Shown here: piece by piece, positions 45,152-53,745 of the stretch | How positions within the stretch are numbered: position 1 is the first letter of the stretch | How the letters are laid out: every line of letters starts with the position of its first letter | From: Terrilactibacillus laevilacticus | Lineage (GTDB): Bacteria > Bacillota > Bacilli > Bacillales > Sporolactobacillaceae | Length of the DNA: 59,993 nucleotides | Reading direction: 5' to 3' | NCBI RefSeq assembly: GCF_006517395.1 | Contig: NZ_VDCY01000015.1 | Location: 1 to 59,993, forward strand | Notes under the pieces: generated by a model | Told to the model about the DNA's origin: nothing | Databases searched by the model: none | Seen by the model: the letters and a program-made list of their open reading frames with translations, nothing else | Translations under genes and position numbers: made by a program

Positions 45152-46978
45152 TTGAAACTTTTTTCAATATTCGTCTCTCTTCTTAATCATCATTGTCATA
45201 GCTTTCGTAAAAAACTCCTGCTTAGTTTCGTTGCGATAGCTATTATTCCTGTTTTATTTATCGGTTGCTTGTCCTATATGATATCCTATCATATCGCTAA
45301 TGATAAAATATTAGAATCGGTTTCTCACTCAAGTTCTCAATTGAATCAGACACTTACTTTTCGCTTTAATCAGTTGGATATTGCTTCTAATATACTACAG
45401 TATTATATGTATACTTTAATTTTTCAAGGCCATTCGGATGTTTCAGACCAAATTAATCAATATAGTGAGATTAGAAATCATATATCGAACTTAAAAAACG
45501 ATTTCCACATATCAAATATTACGATTTATATAAAGCCAAATTTACTGTTTAGTAATGAAGGTATCACTTTTTTTAAATTAAATAACCTCCCATCTCAACG
45601 ACATATTTCACAATACACATTTTTAAAAAATATAAATCAATTACACTGGAAATTATTTAAAAATATGAAGGAACCCTTTGTATCGAATCCAACATCCCAA
45701 AATAAAAATTTTATTTCTGCCTATCGTTTATTTAAAAAACAGAATGAAAATTCTTTAGAATACGCTTATTTTATAGATATAAACGAAAGAGAGATCTCTC
45801 GTTTATTGTTAAAAAGTAAACCTTATAAAAATATAAAAAGTTATATTGTTAATCAAAAGGGACATATAATTTCAAATACAGAACAATTAAAGTTAGGAAA
45901 GTCTATCCCAACATCCCTATTAGCAAAAATAAAAAATAACGAAAAATTTTTTATCCTACAAAACAAACAATTTATAGTACGATATAATCCTACCACGAAA
46001 TGGTATATCGTAACTGAAATACCAGAAAAATATATCATAAACAATACCATTCTACTGGTTTATTTGATCCTAATCACAGTGGGTTTAGTCATTATTATGG
46101 CTATTATAAGTAGCATACTTTTATCCAATAGTTTAAGTAAGAAAGTTAGGTCCATATCGACTTTCATGTCCTCCTATTCCTTTAAATACGAGAAAAAACA
46201 TCATAATACTGAGATATCAACAATAATGAATAAATACAAAATAAAAGATGAATTCGATCAACTTATCATTACATTTAATACGATGATTGGAAAACTTAAC
46301 GAAAATTTTGATAGACTTCTTGAATCAAAAATAAGAGAAGAAAAAATGGCTTATCAACTTGAACAATCAAGAATTAATCCTCATTTTTTGTATAATATGC
46401 TTGAAACAATTAAGACTTGCCAATCCCTTGGAAGAATTGATGATGCTAGTTCTATGCTTACTAAACTTGCAAAGTTTTACAGAATAACTTTAAAGAAAGG
46501 AAATGATTTAATTTCTATAAGGGATGAACTAAATATCGCAAATCTTTACCTCGAAATGGAAAAGCTTAATAAATTAAAGTCATTTCAATGGACGATTAAT
46601 AAGGAAAAAGATATTGAACATTTTTTAATTCCAAAACTAACCTTGCAACCCTTACTTGAAAATTGTCTTCATCATGGATTTGTTGATTCTATCGAACTAA
46701 ATATCAGAATTTCTTTATACTTCCAAGATGAAGATATCATTATTGAAATTAAAGATAACGGAAAAGGGGTTCCAGCCAATAAACTTATAGACATGCGAAA
46801 GACGTTAGAGAGTGGGATAATCAATACGCAACGTTTTTTTGGTATAAGTAACGTCAATAAGCGGCTATCATTATATTCCCATAACTATCCCCCTCTTTCG
46901 ATCGATAGTGTCGATAATGAAGGGACAACGATTACCATATCCATTCAACAAAATTTACCAGATGAGTTCATACGTTAG
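45152..46978 (+). CDS. Sensor histidine kinase, YesM type
   Basis: About 608 residues. A membrane segment follows KKLLLSFVAIAIIPVLFIG; an extracellular cache-like sensor of about 270 residues lies between it and the second segment (ILLVYLILITVGLVIIMAI). A HAMP region, then the phospho-acceptor histidine in INPHFLYNMLETI and an ATPase domain with DNGKGVPANKL. TTG 45152 follows GGAGG by 11 bases and lies downstream of the promoter. It senses the sugar handled by the divergent operon or by its binding protein, an inference. Confidence 0.85.
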   Translation: MKLFSIFVSLLNHHCHSFRKKLLLSFVAIAIIPVLFIGCLSYMISYHIANDKILESVSHSSSQLNQTLTFRFNQLDIASNILQYYMYTLIFQGHSDVSDQINQYSEIRNHISNLKNDFHISNITIYIKPNLLFSNEGITFFKLNNLPSQRHISQYTFLKNINQLHWKLFKNMKEPFVSNPTSQNKNFISAYRLFKKQNENSLEYAYFIDINEREISRLLLKSKPYKNIKSYIVNQKGHIISNTEQLKLGKSIPTSLLAKIKNNEKFFILQNKQFIVRYNPTTKWYIVTEIPEKYIINNTILLVYLILITVGLVIIMAIISSILLSNSLSKKVRSISTFMSSYSFKYEKKHHNTEISTIMNKYKIKDEFDQLIITFNTMIGKLNENFDRLLESKIREEKMAYQLEQSRINPHFLYNMLETIKTCQSLGRIDDASSMLTKLAKFYRITLKKGNDLISIRDELNIANLYLEMEKLNKLKSFQWTINKEKDIEHFLIPKLTLQPLLENCLHHGFVDSIELNIRISLYFQDEDIIIEIKDNGKGVPANKLIDMRKTLESGIINTQRFFGISNVNKRLSLYSHNYPPLSIDSVDNEGTTITISIQQNLPDEFIR

Positions 46979-46990
46979 GAGGTGGATCCT

Positions 46991-48595
46991 ATGAAAAAAA
47001 TTATTATCGTCGATGATAATGCACTAAGTATTGAAGGCATTTGTAAAAGCATCGATTGGAAGGCTTTAAATTCAGAGGTGTGTGCAACATTCTCAAATGG
47101 ACAAGAAGCCATTCAATCAATAGATGAGCTAGATCCAGATTTGATCATTTCCGACATCAGTATGCCTATTTTGAATGGTATTGATATGGCTAAAATCGTC
47201 TTAAAAACTCATCCATATATTAAAATTATCTTTATCAGTGCTTATGAAGATTTTAAATATGCAAAAGAAGCTATTCGGATGGATATATGTGATTATGTGG
47301 AAAAGCCCATTGATTATGATTATTTATCCAGAGTCATTAGAGAGATTTTGATCAAAATACAAAACGAAAATGACATATTAGAACAACTTAACAAAAACCG
47401 ACCAGCACTTATTCAGAATTTTTTTAATGACCTCATCCATTCGAGTCCTGATTACGCCCAGTTCTTCCTTAAAGATCAAGCCAAGTACTTAAACATTGAC
47501 ATAACTTCTAAAAAATATGTATGCGGAGTCATACAAATTAATAATTTTCTAGAAGTCATGAGAACATTTGGCATTGAACGTTACCACGTTCTTTTGATGA
47601 AGTTGATTCAAGATATAAATGAACTCTTTTCTAAGCCATTTCATTATTTTTGTAATAACCAAGGACATCATTTGATTATTCATATTGGCAACAAAACAAG
47701 TAAACCTGATTTTATTAAGAGTGTAAACAACCTATTCTTCGATATAAATAAAAGATATCTCCATTCAGCTTTGTCCTTAACGATAGGTATTGGAGACGTC
47801 ATACATTCTGTTTGGGATACTTCCATCTCTTATCAAAATGCTAAACATGCCATAGATTATAAGTTTGTTTTCGAAGAAGAGCAAATACTTAATTTCAAAG
47901 ATATACAAAGAAACCCTTCACCTGTTTTCTTTACATCAAACGATGAAGAACTTTTAATAAAACTCGTCTCTCAAAAAAACCTTCTCGAACTTAAGCAGTT
48001 TATAGTCTCACTACCTGAAAAATGGTCAAAGCTTGGATTAGAGAAAAATGGGATTTTCGCCTATATTTATACGTTACTCGCACGTTTAATTCGTTTTTTG
48101 TATGATATTGGAATTGACGACCCGTCCTTTCAAAATAAAGCCGCAAAAATCTATATTAATTTTGATAAATTTGAATCTACGACCCGTATTTGTGAAAGTC
48201 TATATAATTTATGTTCAATGGCTTGCCAAAAGTTACAAGAATCAATGGATACCCATCAAATTCAAGTTGTTGAGCAAGCCGTACATTATATTGAAAAAAA
48301 CTACATGTATGATGACATAGGGTTAAACACCATCTCATCAGTTGTTAACATCAGTCCATCCTATTTAGGGAGTATCTTCAAAAAAGTAAAAAAACAAAGT
48401 ATCACAAAATATATCACGTCCATACGCATCGCAAAGTCACAGGAATATCTTTCAACAACAAATTTAAAAATATTAGAAATTAGTGAAAAAGTAGGTTATT
48501 CAAATCAATACTACTTTAGTGCCTGTTTTAAGAAGATTACCGGCAAGACCCCAAGTGAATATCGATCGGAATCTCAGTTATTTAACGATCCATAA
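46991..48595 (+). CDS. AraC-type response regulator, YesN type
   Basis: 534 residues. A receiver domain with acidic DD pair, phosphorylated D55 (IISDISMPI) and the switch lysine (VEKPID); a long linker; and two AraC helix-turn-helix motifs at the end (LNTISSVVNISPSYLGSIFKK and ISEKVGYSNQYYFSACFKKI). ATG 46991 with AGGAGGTGG; 12 bases after the kinase stop, so co-translated. It likely activates the divergent GH172 operon. Confidence 0.88.
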   Translation: MKKIIIVDDNALSIEGICKSIDWKALNSEVCATFSNGQEAIQSIDELDPDLIISDISMPILNGIDMAKIVLKTHPYIKIIFISAYEDFKYAKEAIRMDICDYVEKPIDYDYLSRVIREILIKIQNENDILEQLNKNRPALIQNFFNDLIHSSPDYAQFFLKDQAKYLNIDITSKKYVCGVIQINNFLEVMRTFGIERYHVLLMKLIQDINELFSKPFHYFCNNQGHHLIIHIGNKTSKPDFIKSVNNLFFDINKRYLHSALSLTIGIGDVIHSVWDTSISYQNAKHAIDYKFVFEEEQILNFKDIQRNPSPVFFTSNDEELLIKLVSQKNLLELKQFIVSLPEKWSKLGLEKNGIFAYIYTLLARLIRFLYDIGIDDPSFQNKAAKIYINFDKFESTTRICESLYNLCSMACQKLQESMDTHQIQVVEQAVHYIEKNYMYDDIGLNTISSVVNISPSYLGSIFKKVKKQSITKYITSIRIAKSQEYLSTTNLKILEISEKVGYSNQYYFSACFKKITGKTPSEYRSESQLFNDP

Positions 48596-48720
48596 TGGCG
48601 TAAATCACAGACTTAAAAACTCACATAGACTAACTATTTTAATAAACTAGGCTGCCTTGATCGTCATTATTGATTTTACTCTTTTACCTTTATTAACGTT
48701 TAATCGTAATTGTCCCTTTA

Positions 48721-48795
48721 TTAGATTAGTATCGGAGAATTGATGACTTTTAAAAAATTCCTCTTTTAGATATTCTCCGATTCTCCTAAGTCTAA
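48721..48795. repeat. 75-base imperfect palindrome
   Basis: TTAGATTAGTATCGGAGAAT at the left faces ATTCTCCGATTCTCCTAAG at the right, with CGGAGAAT/ATTCTCCG perfect. It may be a terminator for the two-component genes 125 bases upstream or a separate palindromic element. Confidence 0.5.
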
Positions 48796-48841
48796 TTTCC
48801 TACAGAGACTTTTTTAAATTCATTATTTGGTCATTAAGATA

Positions 48842-48900
48842 CATTGTCCTTGTCAATTGGACAAATAATTATATTTTGTCATTTTACGGTGTCAGACACC
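48842..48900 (+). repeat. REP-like repeat, copy R2
   Basis: TTGTCCTTGTCAATTGGACA, then ATTTTGTCATTTTACGGTGT and CAGACACC. The first part forms a TGTCC/GGACA hairpin. Divergent in the core relative to R3-R5. Confidence 0.6.
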
Positions 48901-49019
48901 TACAAATGACGGATGGACAACCCTTCAATTTAGGAGTAACTTTAATATAATTCTAATAATTGTTAATATAGCAACAATTTCTATGAATTAATTACGACAA
49001 GTTGAATTGGAGGGGTTTT

Positions 49020-50930
49020 GTGAGAGGAAAAAGAATTTATTTAATGTTTGCATCAATCGGTATGGTTTTGTCTTTGATATTGCTTATGAACATCTCAGTA
49101 AAAAAGGTCTCTGCTATGGATGAAGGAAGAGAGTACAATTTACAAGGGGCGTTTGAACATGCTTCCAAAGAATTTCATGTTCCTGTAAATATACTCATGT
49201 CCGTCGCCTACAATGAAACGAGATGGGAACAACATGATGGTCGACCAAGTACATCTGGTGGATATGGTGTGATGCATTTGACGCAAGTAAACCAAATACC
49301 AGCTAAAGAGGCAAAAGGTGATGGCAGTCAACATACAATAAAAACAACAGATCAACATCTACATACTTTGGATAAAGCAGCAAAATTATTGGGTGTAGAT
49401 GCTAATGAATTAAAAAGTGATCCGGAACAGAATATTCGAGCTGGAGCGGCTCTCCTGGCAGACTATGAGAAACAAACTTTTGGCAAATTATCTGATAAAC
49501 TCGCAGATTGGTATGGAGCAATCGTCATGTATAGTGAATCTGATAATGCATTGACAGCAACTGGTTTTGCAGATCAAGTCTATGCAACAATTCAAAAAGG
49601 AGTGGAAAATAGCAATTCAGATGGTCAACATTTAAAAATAACTTCGGTAAACGTTGAGCCTAATAAGAAAACAGCTAATTCCCTTCATCTTGAGAAACCT
49701 CAAGAGACAAATGTAGATGCGCCAAAAGGTTTGAATAGTCAATTCATACCAGCACTATATAAACAATTGTCTTCTGATCCAGGAGACTACGGGAATTATG
49801 ATTTAGCTAACCGTCCATATGATAGCCTCGACATTCGTTATATTGTTATTCATGATATAGAGGGTTCTTATGAAGCTGGAATTAATACATTTCTACAACC
49901 TTCTTATGTCAGTGCCCATTATGTCATTCGTTCTTCAGATGGACAAATTACAGAAATGGTGAGACCAAAAGACGTGGCTTGGCAGGCTGGAAATTGGTAT
50001 ATCAATAGTCATTCGATTGGTATTGAGCATGAGGGATACGCTGTTGAAGGAGCTTCCTGGTACAGTGAGCCGATGTATCAACAATCTGCTAAACTTGTAA
50101 AATACCTAGCTAAAGAATACAATATTCCTTTAGATAGACAGCATATTCTTGGTCATGATAATGTTCCAGGTTTGGATATCAAACACCAACGAGCTATGCA
50201 TTGGGATCCTGCGGCCTATTGGGATTGGGAACACTATTTTGAACTTTTAGGTGCACCTTTTAATTCAAATGGAAATACGGTGGATAATACCGTTGATAAC
50301 CATAAAAATAAACAAATTTTGACCATAAACCCTAATTTTAACAACAATCGTCCGACACTCACCTACAAAAATCAACCTTTAGATCCACATCCTTCTAACT
50401 TTGTTTATCTCTATACGCAGCCTAGCTTTCAGGCTCCACTTTTAAATGATCCGATTCTTCACCCAACAAGTTTTGGGACAATGGAGATACAAGACTGGGG
50501 CGACAAAGCAGTGAGTGGACAAACCTTTTATCAAGTTGATCAAGACGGAGATTGGACAGCTATAGATTATGGCGGACAAAAAGCCTGGTTCTATAACCCT
50601 AATGGTAAGAATACAACAAAAGGTAAAGGACTTGTCATCACACCAAAAAAAGAAATGAGTTCAATTCCTGTCTATGGCTCTGCCTATCCAGAAGCTACAG
50701 CTTTTCAAACTATAGGAGATCCAGTTGTATCCAATAACATCATTTATACAATGCCTGCTGGGCAGAAATATATAGGTACTGGCCCAGTAAAATCCGACTA
50801 TTACTATGCTAAGCTATTCAATCAACCATCTACTTATCATGTCGTAAATGGAAATGACGAATACTATCAAATTACGTATAATCACCGGATTGCATTTGTT
50901 AAGAAAAGTGATGTTGATATTCTTAATTAA
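49020..50930 (+). CDS. Secreted two-domain cell-wall hydrolase: lysozyme-like domain plus N-acetylmuramoyl-L-alanine amidase
   Basis: 636 residues. Signal peptide (KRIYLMFASIGMVLSLILLM, probable cut after VSA). Residues about 40-190 resemble a lytic transglycosylase (VAYNETRWEQHDG). Residues about 245-425 are an Amidase_2/PGRP domain with zinc-site histidines in YIVIHDIEG and ILGHDNVPG and the acidic HWDPAAYWDW. The C-terminal 200 residues look like SH3-type wall-binding modules. Cuts glycan and peptide links in peptidoglycan. GTG 49020 with GGAGG six bases before it; the earlier TTG at 49002 is not favoured. Confidence 0.85.
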   Translation: MRGKRIYLMFASIGMVLSLILLMNISVKKVSAMDEGREYNLQGAFEHASKEFHVPVNILMSVAYNETRWEQHDGRPSTSGGYGVMHLTQVNQIPAKEAKGDGSQHTIKTTDQHLHTLDKAAKLLGVDANELKSDPEQNIRAGAALLADYEKQTFGKLSDKLADWYGAIVMYSESDNALTATGFADQVYATIQKGVENSNSDGQHLKITSVNVEPNKKTANSLHLEKPQETNVDAPKGLNSQFIPALYKQLSSDPGDYGNYDLANRPYDSLDIRYIVIHDIEGSYEAGINTFLQPSYVSAHYVIRSSDGQITEMVRPKDVAWQAGNWYINSHSIGIEHEGYAVEGASWYSEPMYQQSAKLVKYLAKEYNIPLDRQHILGHDNVPGLDIKHQRAMHWDPAAYWDWEHYFELLGAPFNSNGNTVDNTVDNHKNKQILTINPNFNNNRPTLTYKNQPLDPHPSNFVYLYTQPSFQAPLLNDPILHPTSFGTMEIQDWGDKAVSGQTFYQVDQDGDWTAIDYGGQKAWFYNPNGKNTTKGKGLVITPKKEMSSIPVYGSAYPEATAFQTIGDPVVSNNIIYTMPAGQKYIGTGPVKSDYYYAKLFNQPSTYHVVNGNDEYYQITYNHRIAFVKKSDVDILN

Positions 50931-50938
50931 TAACTAAT

Positions 50939-50966
50939 AAGGCTGGCGGGTTATCCTGCCAGCCTT
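50939..50966 (+). terminator. Terminator after the cell-wall hydrolase
   Basis: AAGGCTGGC pairs with GCCAGCCTT around a short loop, eight bases after the stop codon. Confidence 0.85.
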
Positions 50967-51098
50967 TAAATTATATCATTTGAGATGCTATTTATGTGCC
51001 GAACCATTGGCAACATTATATTTAGAATTGTATACGCTAATGTATTTTATTGAATTACTGTTCCTTGCTTTCAAATTCTAAGAGATTTTTCATTTACC

Positions 51099-51155
51099 AC
51101 TGTCCTTGTCATTTGAACAAATATGCACATATTGTCTTTTTTCGGTGCCTGACAC
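51099..51155 (-). repeat. REP-like repeat, copy R3
   Basis: CACTGTCCTTGTC, then ATTGTCTTTTTTCGGTGCC and TGACAC. It ends 13 bases from the stop codon of the PTS gene. A further 70 bases to the left also resemble the flank of R4. Confidence 0.65.
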
Positions 51156-51168
51156 TTTAATTAATCTA

Positions 51169-53078
51169 TCACACGATTTGTATGATCTCTTTTAAGTCAA
51201 CCTCTTCTTTTTGTTCTATCGTAATATGTTTATTTTCCGATAGATTTGTAAAAATTATCGGAGTGATGACAGAAGGTACCTTGTCTTTAATACCTTCTAA
51301 ATCAAAGGTTATTAGAATATCCCCTAAGGTGATGTATTCACCTTCTTTTACATATACTGTGAACCCTTCACCCTTCAGATTAACCGTATCTATTCCTATG
51401 TGGATGAGAATTTCAAGTCCGTCATCACTTAGTAAACCAATCGCATGTTTCGTAGGAAAAACACTTGTCACTTTGCCATTGATTGGTGAAATAACAATGC
51501 CATTCTTAGGGTCTATTGCAAATCCTTCTCCCATCATCTTTTGTGAAAATACTTGGTCGGGTACCTCTTCTAGGTTCAATAAATTTCCTTTAAGAGGAGA
51601 AGAAAAGGTTACATTAACCAAATTAGTTTTCGGAGGCAAGAAAGAAGGTTTATTCTGAATATCTAGATTTGCTGATACTTGAGAAAGATCAAAAGGTGAC
51701 TTTAATTGTTTTTTCATAGAATCCGCGACAAATTCAACATTAGTTCCTACAATAACCTGGATATTTTTCTTATTTAGTTTAACAACACCATGTGCACCAT
51801 GTTTTTTTAACATATGATCATCGGCGAGTTGAGAATCTTGGACGGTCAATCTTAATCGTGTTGTACAATTATCGATACTGGTAATATTACTTACTCCACC
51901 TAAATCCTGTATAAATTGTGCTGCAATAACTGCATATTTATCATCCGAATCTAATGTTTCTAATACTCTTTGATTGTTCTCAATCGTATCATCATCGTCT
52001 TCTCGACCCGGCGTTTTTAAATTCAAACGTTTAATCAACGAATAGAATATGACAAAATAGATTCCACCATAAATTAATCCTTGGACAATTAATAAAATTG
52101 GTTTTTGAGCGATTCTGAAGTTTAGAATATAGTCAATAGCTCCAGCAGAAAAACCGAATCCATCATGTATTCCTAATAGATAAGATACAGCCATTGAGCT
52201 CGCCGTAAGCAAGGCATGTATGCCATATAATAATGGTGATAAAAACATAAATGAATATTCAATAGGTTCAGTTACACCCGTAAGGAAAGAGGTAAATGCA
52301 ATACCTATGAGCATCCCTGTGATCGCTTTTCTTTTATGCGGTTTAGCCGCTACAATCATAGCTAAGCATGCCGCCGGTAAACCGAACATCATGATAGGGA
52401 AATAACCTGATAAGAACAGTCCTGCCGATGGATCATGTTTAAAGAATCGTGTAATTTCACCATGTGCACCATGGTAATCCCCAAATTGAAACCAAATAAG
52501 TGTATTAATGACGTGATGCAAACCCAGAGGAAGTAATAGTCGGTTAAGCATACCATACAAAGCAGCACCAAAAGCACCTAAATCATACATCCATGTACCG
52601 AGTAAAGCAAAAGCATGTTGTACACTTGGCCAAACAAAACCAAAAATAAAAGCAAGTACAATCATCGTTGCTGAAGTAATAATAGGCACAAAACGTCTGC
52701 CTCCAAAGAAGGCTAACCAATCAGGTAATTAATGGTATGAAAACGATTATATAATAAACCGGCAATTACCCCTGTGACAATACCCCCTAATGCATCTAAA
52801 TTCACTTCTTTATTTAAAGCTTGTACACCTGCACTTAACACAAAATAACCAATTGCTCCTGCTAATCCTGCAGCCCCATTATTATCCTTTGCGAAGCCAA
52901 TAGCAATACCAATGGCAAAAATGATAGGCAAGTTGGCGAAAATAGCATTCCCTGCACTCGCAATAAATGGAATATTTAACAAGTCTGGTTGTCCCAATCG
53001 CAACAATAAAGCTGCTGCAGGTAATGTTGCAATTGGAAGCATAAGTGCTTTACCAATCCTCTGAAGAAAACCTAGCAC
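51169..53078 (-). pseudogene. nagE: PTS permease EIICBA, N-acetylglucosamine type, frameshifted in the IIC domain
   Basis: Domain order IIC (about 1-350), IIB with phospho-cysteine in SIDNCTTRLRL, and IIA with phospho-histidine in LIHIGIDTVNLKGEGF. The IIC part breaks at about 52733: the first frame runs LYNRFHTINYLIG and stops at 52713, while the other frame continues LPDWLAFFGGRRFVPIITS. One extra A in the ATTAATTACC stretch would restore HTIKLPDWL and a protein of about 636 residues. GTG 53078 with GGGAGGGG is the start. A site like the NagR operator lies upstream, supporting GlcNAc as substrate. Sequencing error or true lesion is unresolved. Confidence 0.85.
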
Positions 53079-53165
53079 AATTAACCCCTCCCTATAAATA
53101 CAAAAATTAATTATTATCTTTCTATTGCGAAATATCAATATATTAACTATTACATAATTTTATAT

Positions 53166-53179
53166 AGTTGTCTATACAT
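53166..53179 (-). promoter_or_regulatory. NagR (GntR family) operator-like site
   Basis: On the minus strand ATGTATAGACAACT, close to the B. subtilis NagR/YvoA dre site (about ATTGGTATAGACAACT from memory). It lies about 90 bases before the PTS start. No nagR gene is in the window. Confidence 0.55.
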
Positions 53180-53271
53180 TTAATATGAACTTTTTGGAGT
53201 AAGTTGAAGAAATCCACAACAAGGTTTTTTGTGAGAAATAATTTTTCTAAGGCTGTGCTAGGCACATAAAA

Positions 53272-53310
53272 AAACGAGTACAAATCTTATTTAGACTTGT
53301 ACCCGTTAAT
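53272..53310 (-). terminator. Terminator of the sulP-arsR operon
   Basis: ACGAGTACAAAT-type arm pairs with ACTTGTACCCGT (on the plus strand), with seven T bases following on the minus strand. It is about 105 bases after the ArsR stop. Confidence 0.7.
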
Positions 53311-53360
53311 GTATTTAATTTTACTGTTCCAGCATGCTTTAAATTTAAAAGAGATTTTGA

Positions 53361-53414
53361 TATCCTCCACAAATGGACACTTTCTGCATTTTGTCTTTTT
53401 TCGGTACCTGTCAC
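53361..53414 (-). repeat. REP-like repeat, copy R4
   Basis: TCCTCCACAAATGGACA, then ATTTTGTCTTTTTTCGGTAC and CTGTCACC. It stops one base before the ArsR stop codon. Confidence 0.65.
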
Positions 53415-53415
53415 C

Positions 53416-53745
53416 TCATTCCGTCTCTTTCATTTTATCTAGTAACATGATGGTATCGACTAAATGATTATTAAATATTTGACGAGAAATGGCTAAAAGT
53501 TCAATAATCATTGGATCTTGTAGAGAGTAGATCACACGATTTCCATCCTTTGTACCTGAAACGATATTCTTTCCACGGAGCACTGTCAGTTGTTGTGACA
53601 CCGTAGATCCTTCACTCCCTACTAAACTTTGAATTTCATTGACACTTTTATCTCCTTCAGCCAAGATCTCCAAATTTTTTATCCTTAAGGGGTGAGCTAA
53701 AGCTTTAAAAAATTCTGCTTTAAATTGGTGCATCTCAAGATTCAA
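53416..53745 (-). CDS. ArsR family winged-helix regulator
   Basis: About 109 residues. HTH core HQFKAEFFKALAHPLRIKNLEIL, then GSEGSTVSQQLTVLRGKNIVSG and DGNRVIYSLQDPM. No obvious metal-binding cysteine pair in the recognition helix, so its signal may not be a metal. TTG 53745 overlaps the sulP end by 11 bases and sits behind an AAAGGAG inside sulP, so the two genes are translationally coupled; ATG 53733 is an alternative. It probably controls the transporter it follows. Confidence 0.8.
   Translation of the reverse strand: MNLEMHQFKAEFFKALAHPLRIKNLEILAEGDKSVNEIQSLVGSEGSTVSQQLTVLRGKNIVSGTKDGNRVIYSLQDPMIIELLAISRQIFNNHLVDTIMLLDKMKETE

Larger units (their letters stand above)
48596..49019. other. 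Intergenic region with a long hairpin and a REP-like repeat
   Basis: About 420 bases without a gene. It holds the hairpin at 48721-48795, repeat copy R2 (48842-48900) and a probable promoter of the next gene (TTCAAT 48924-48929, TATAAT 48946-48951, 16 bases apart). Confidence 0.5.

Noticed and set aside
40762-48595. Toxin, phage-defence or CRISPR content in the carbohydrate region
   Set aside because: All genes fit transport, hydrolysis and two-component sensing; there are no regularly spaced repeats or nuclease motifs.
51182-51658. 158-codon plus-strand open frame opposite the PTS IIA domain
   Set aside because: It is the antisense shadow of a strongly conserved domain and has no ribosome site.
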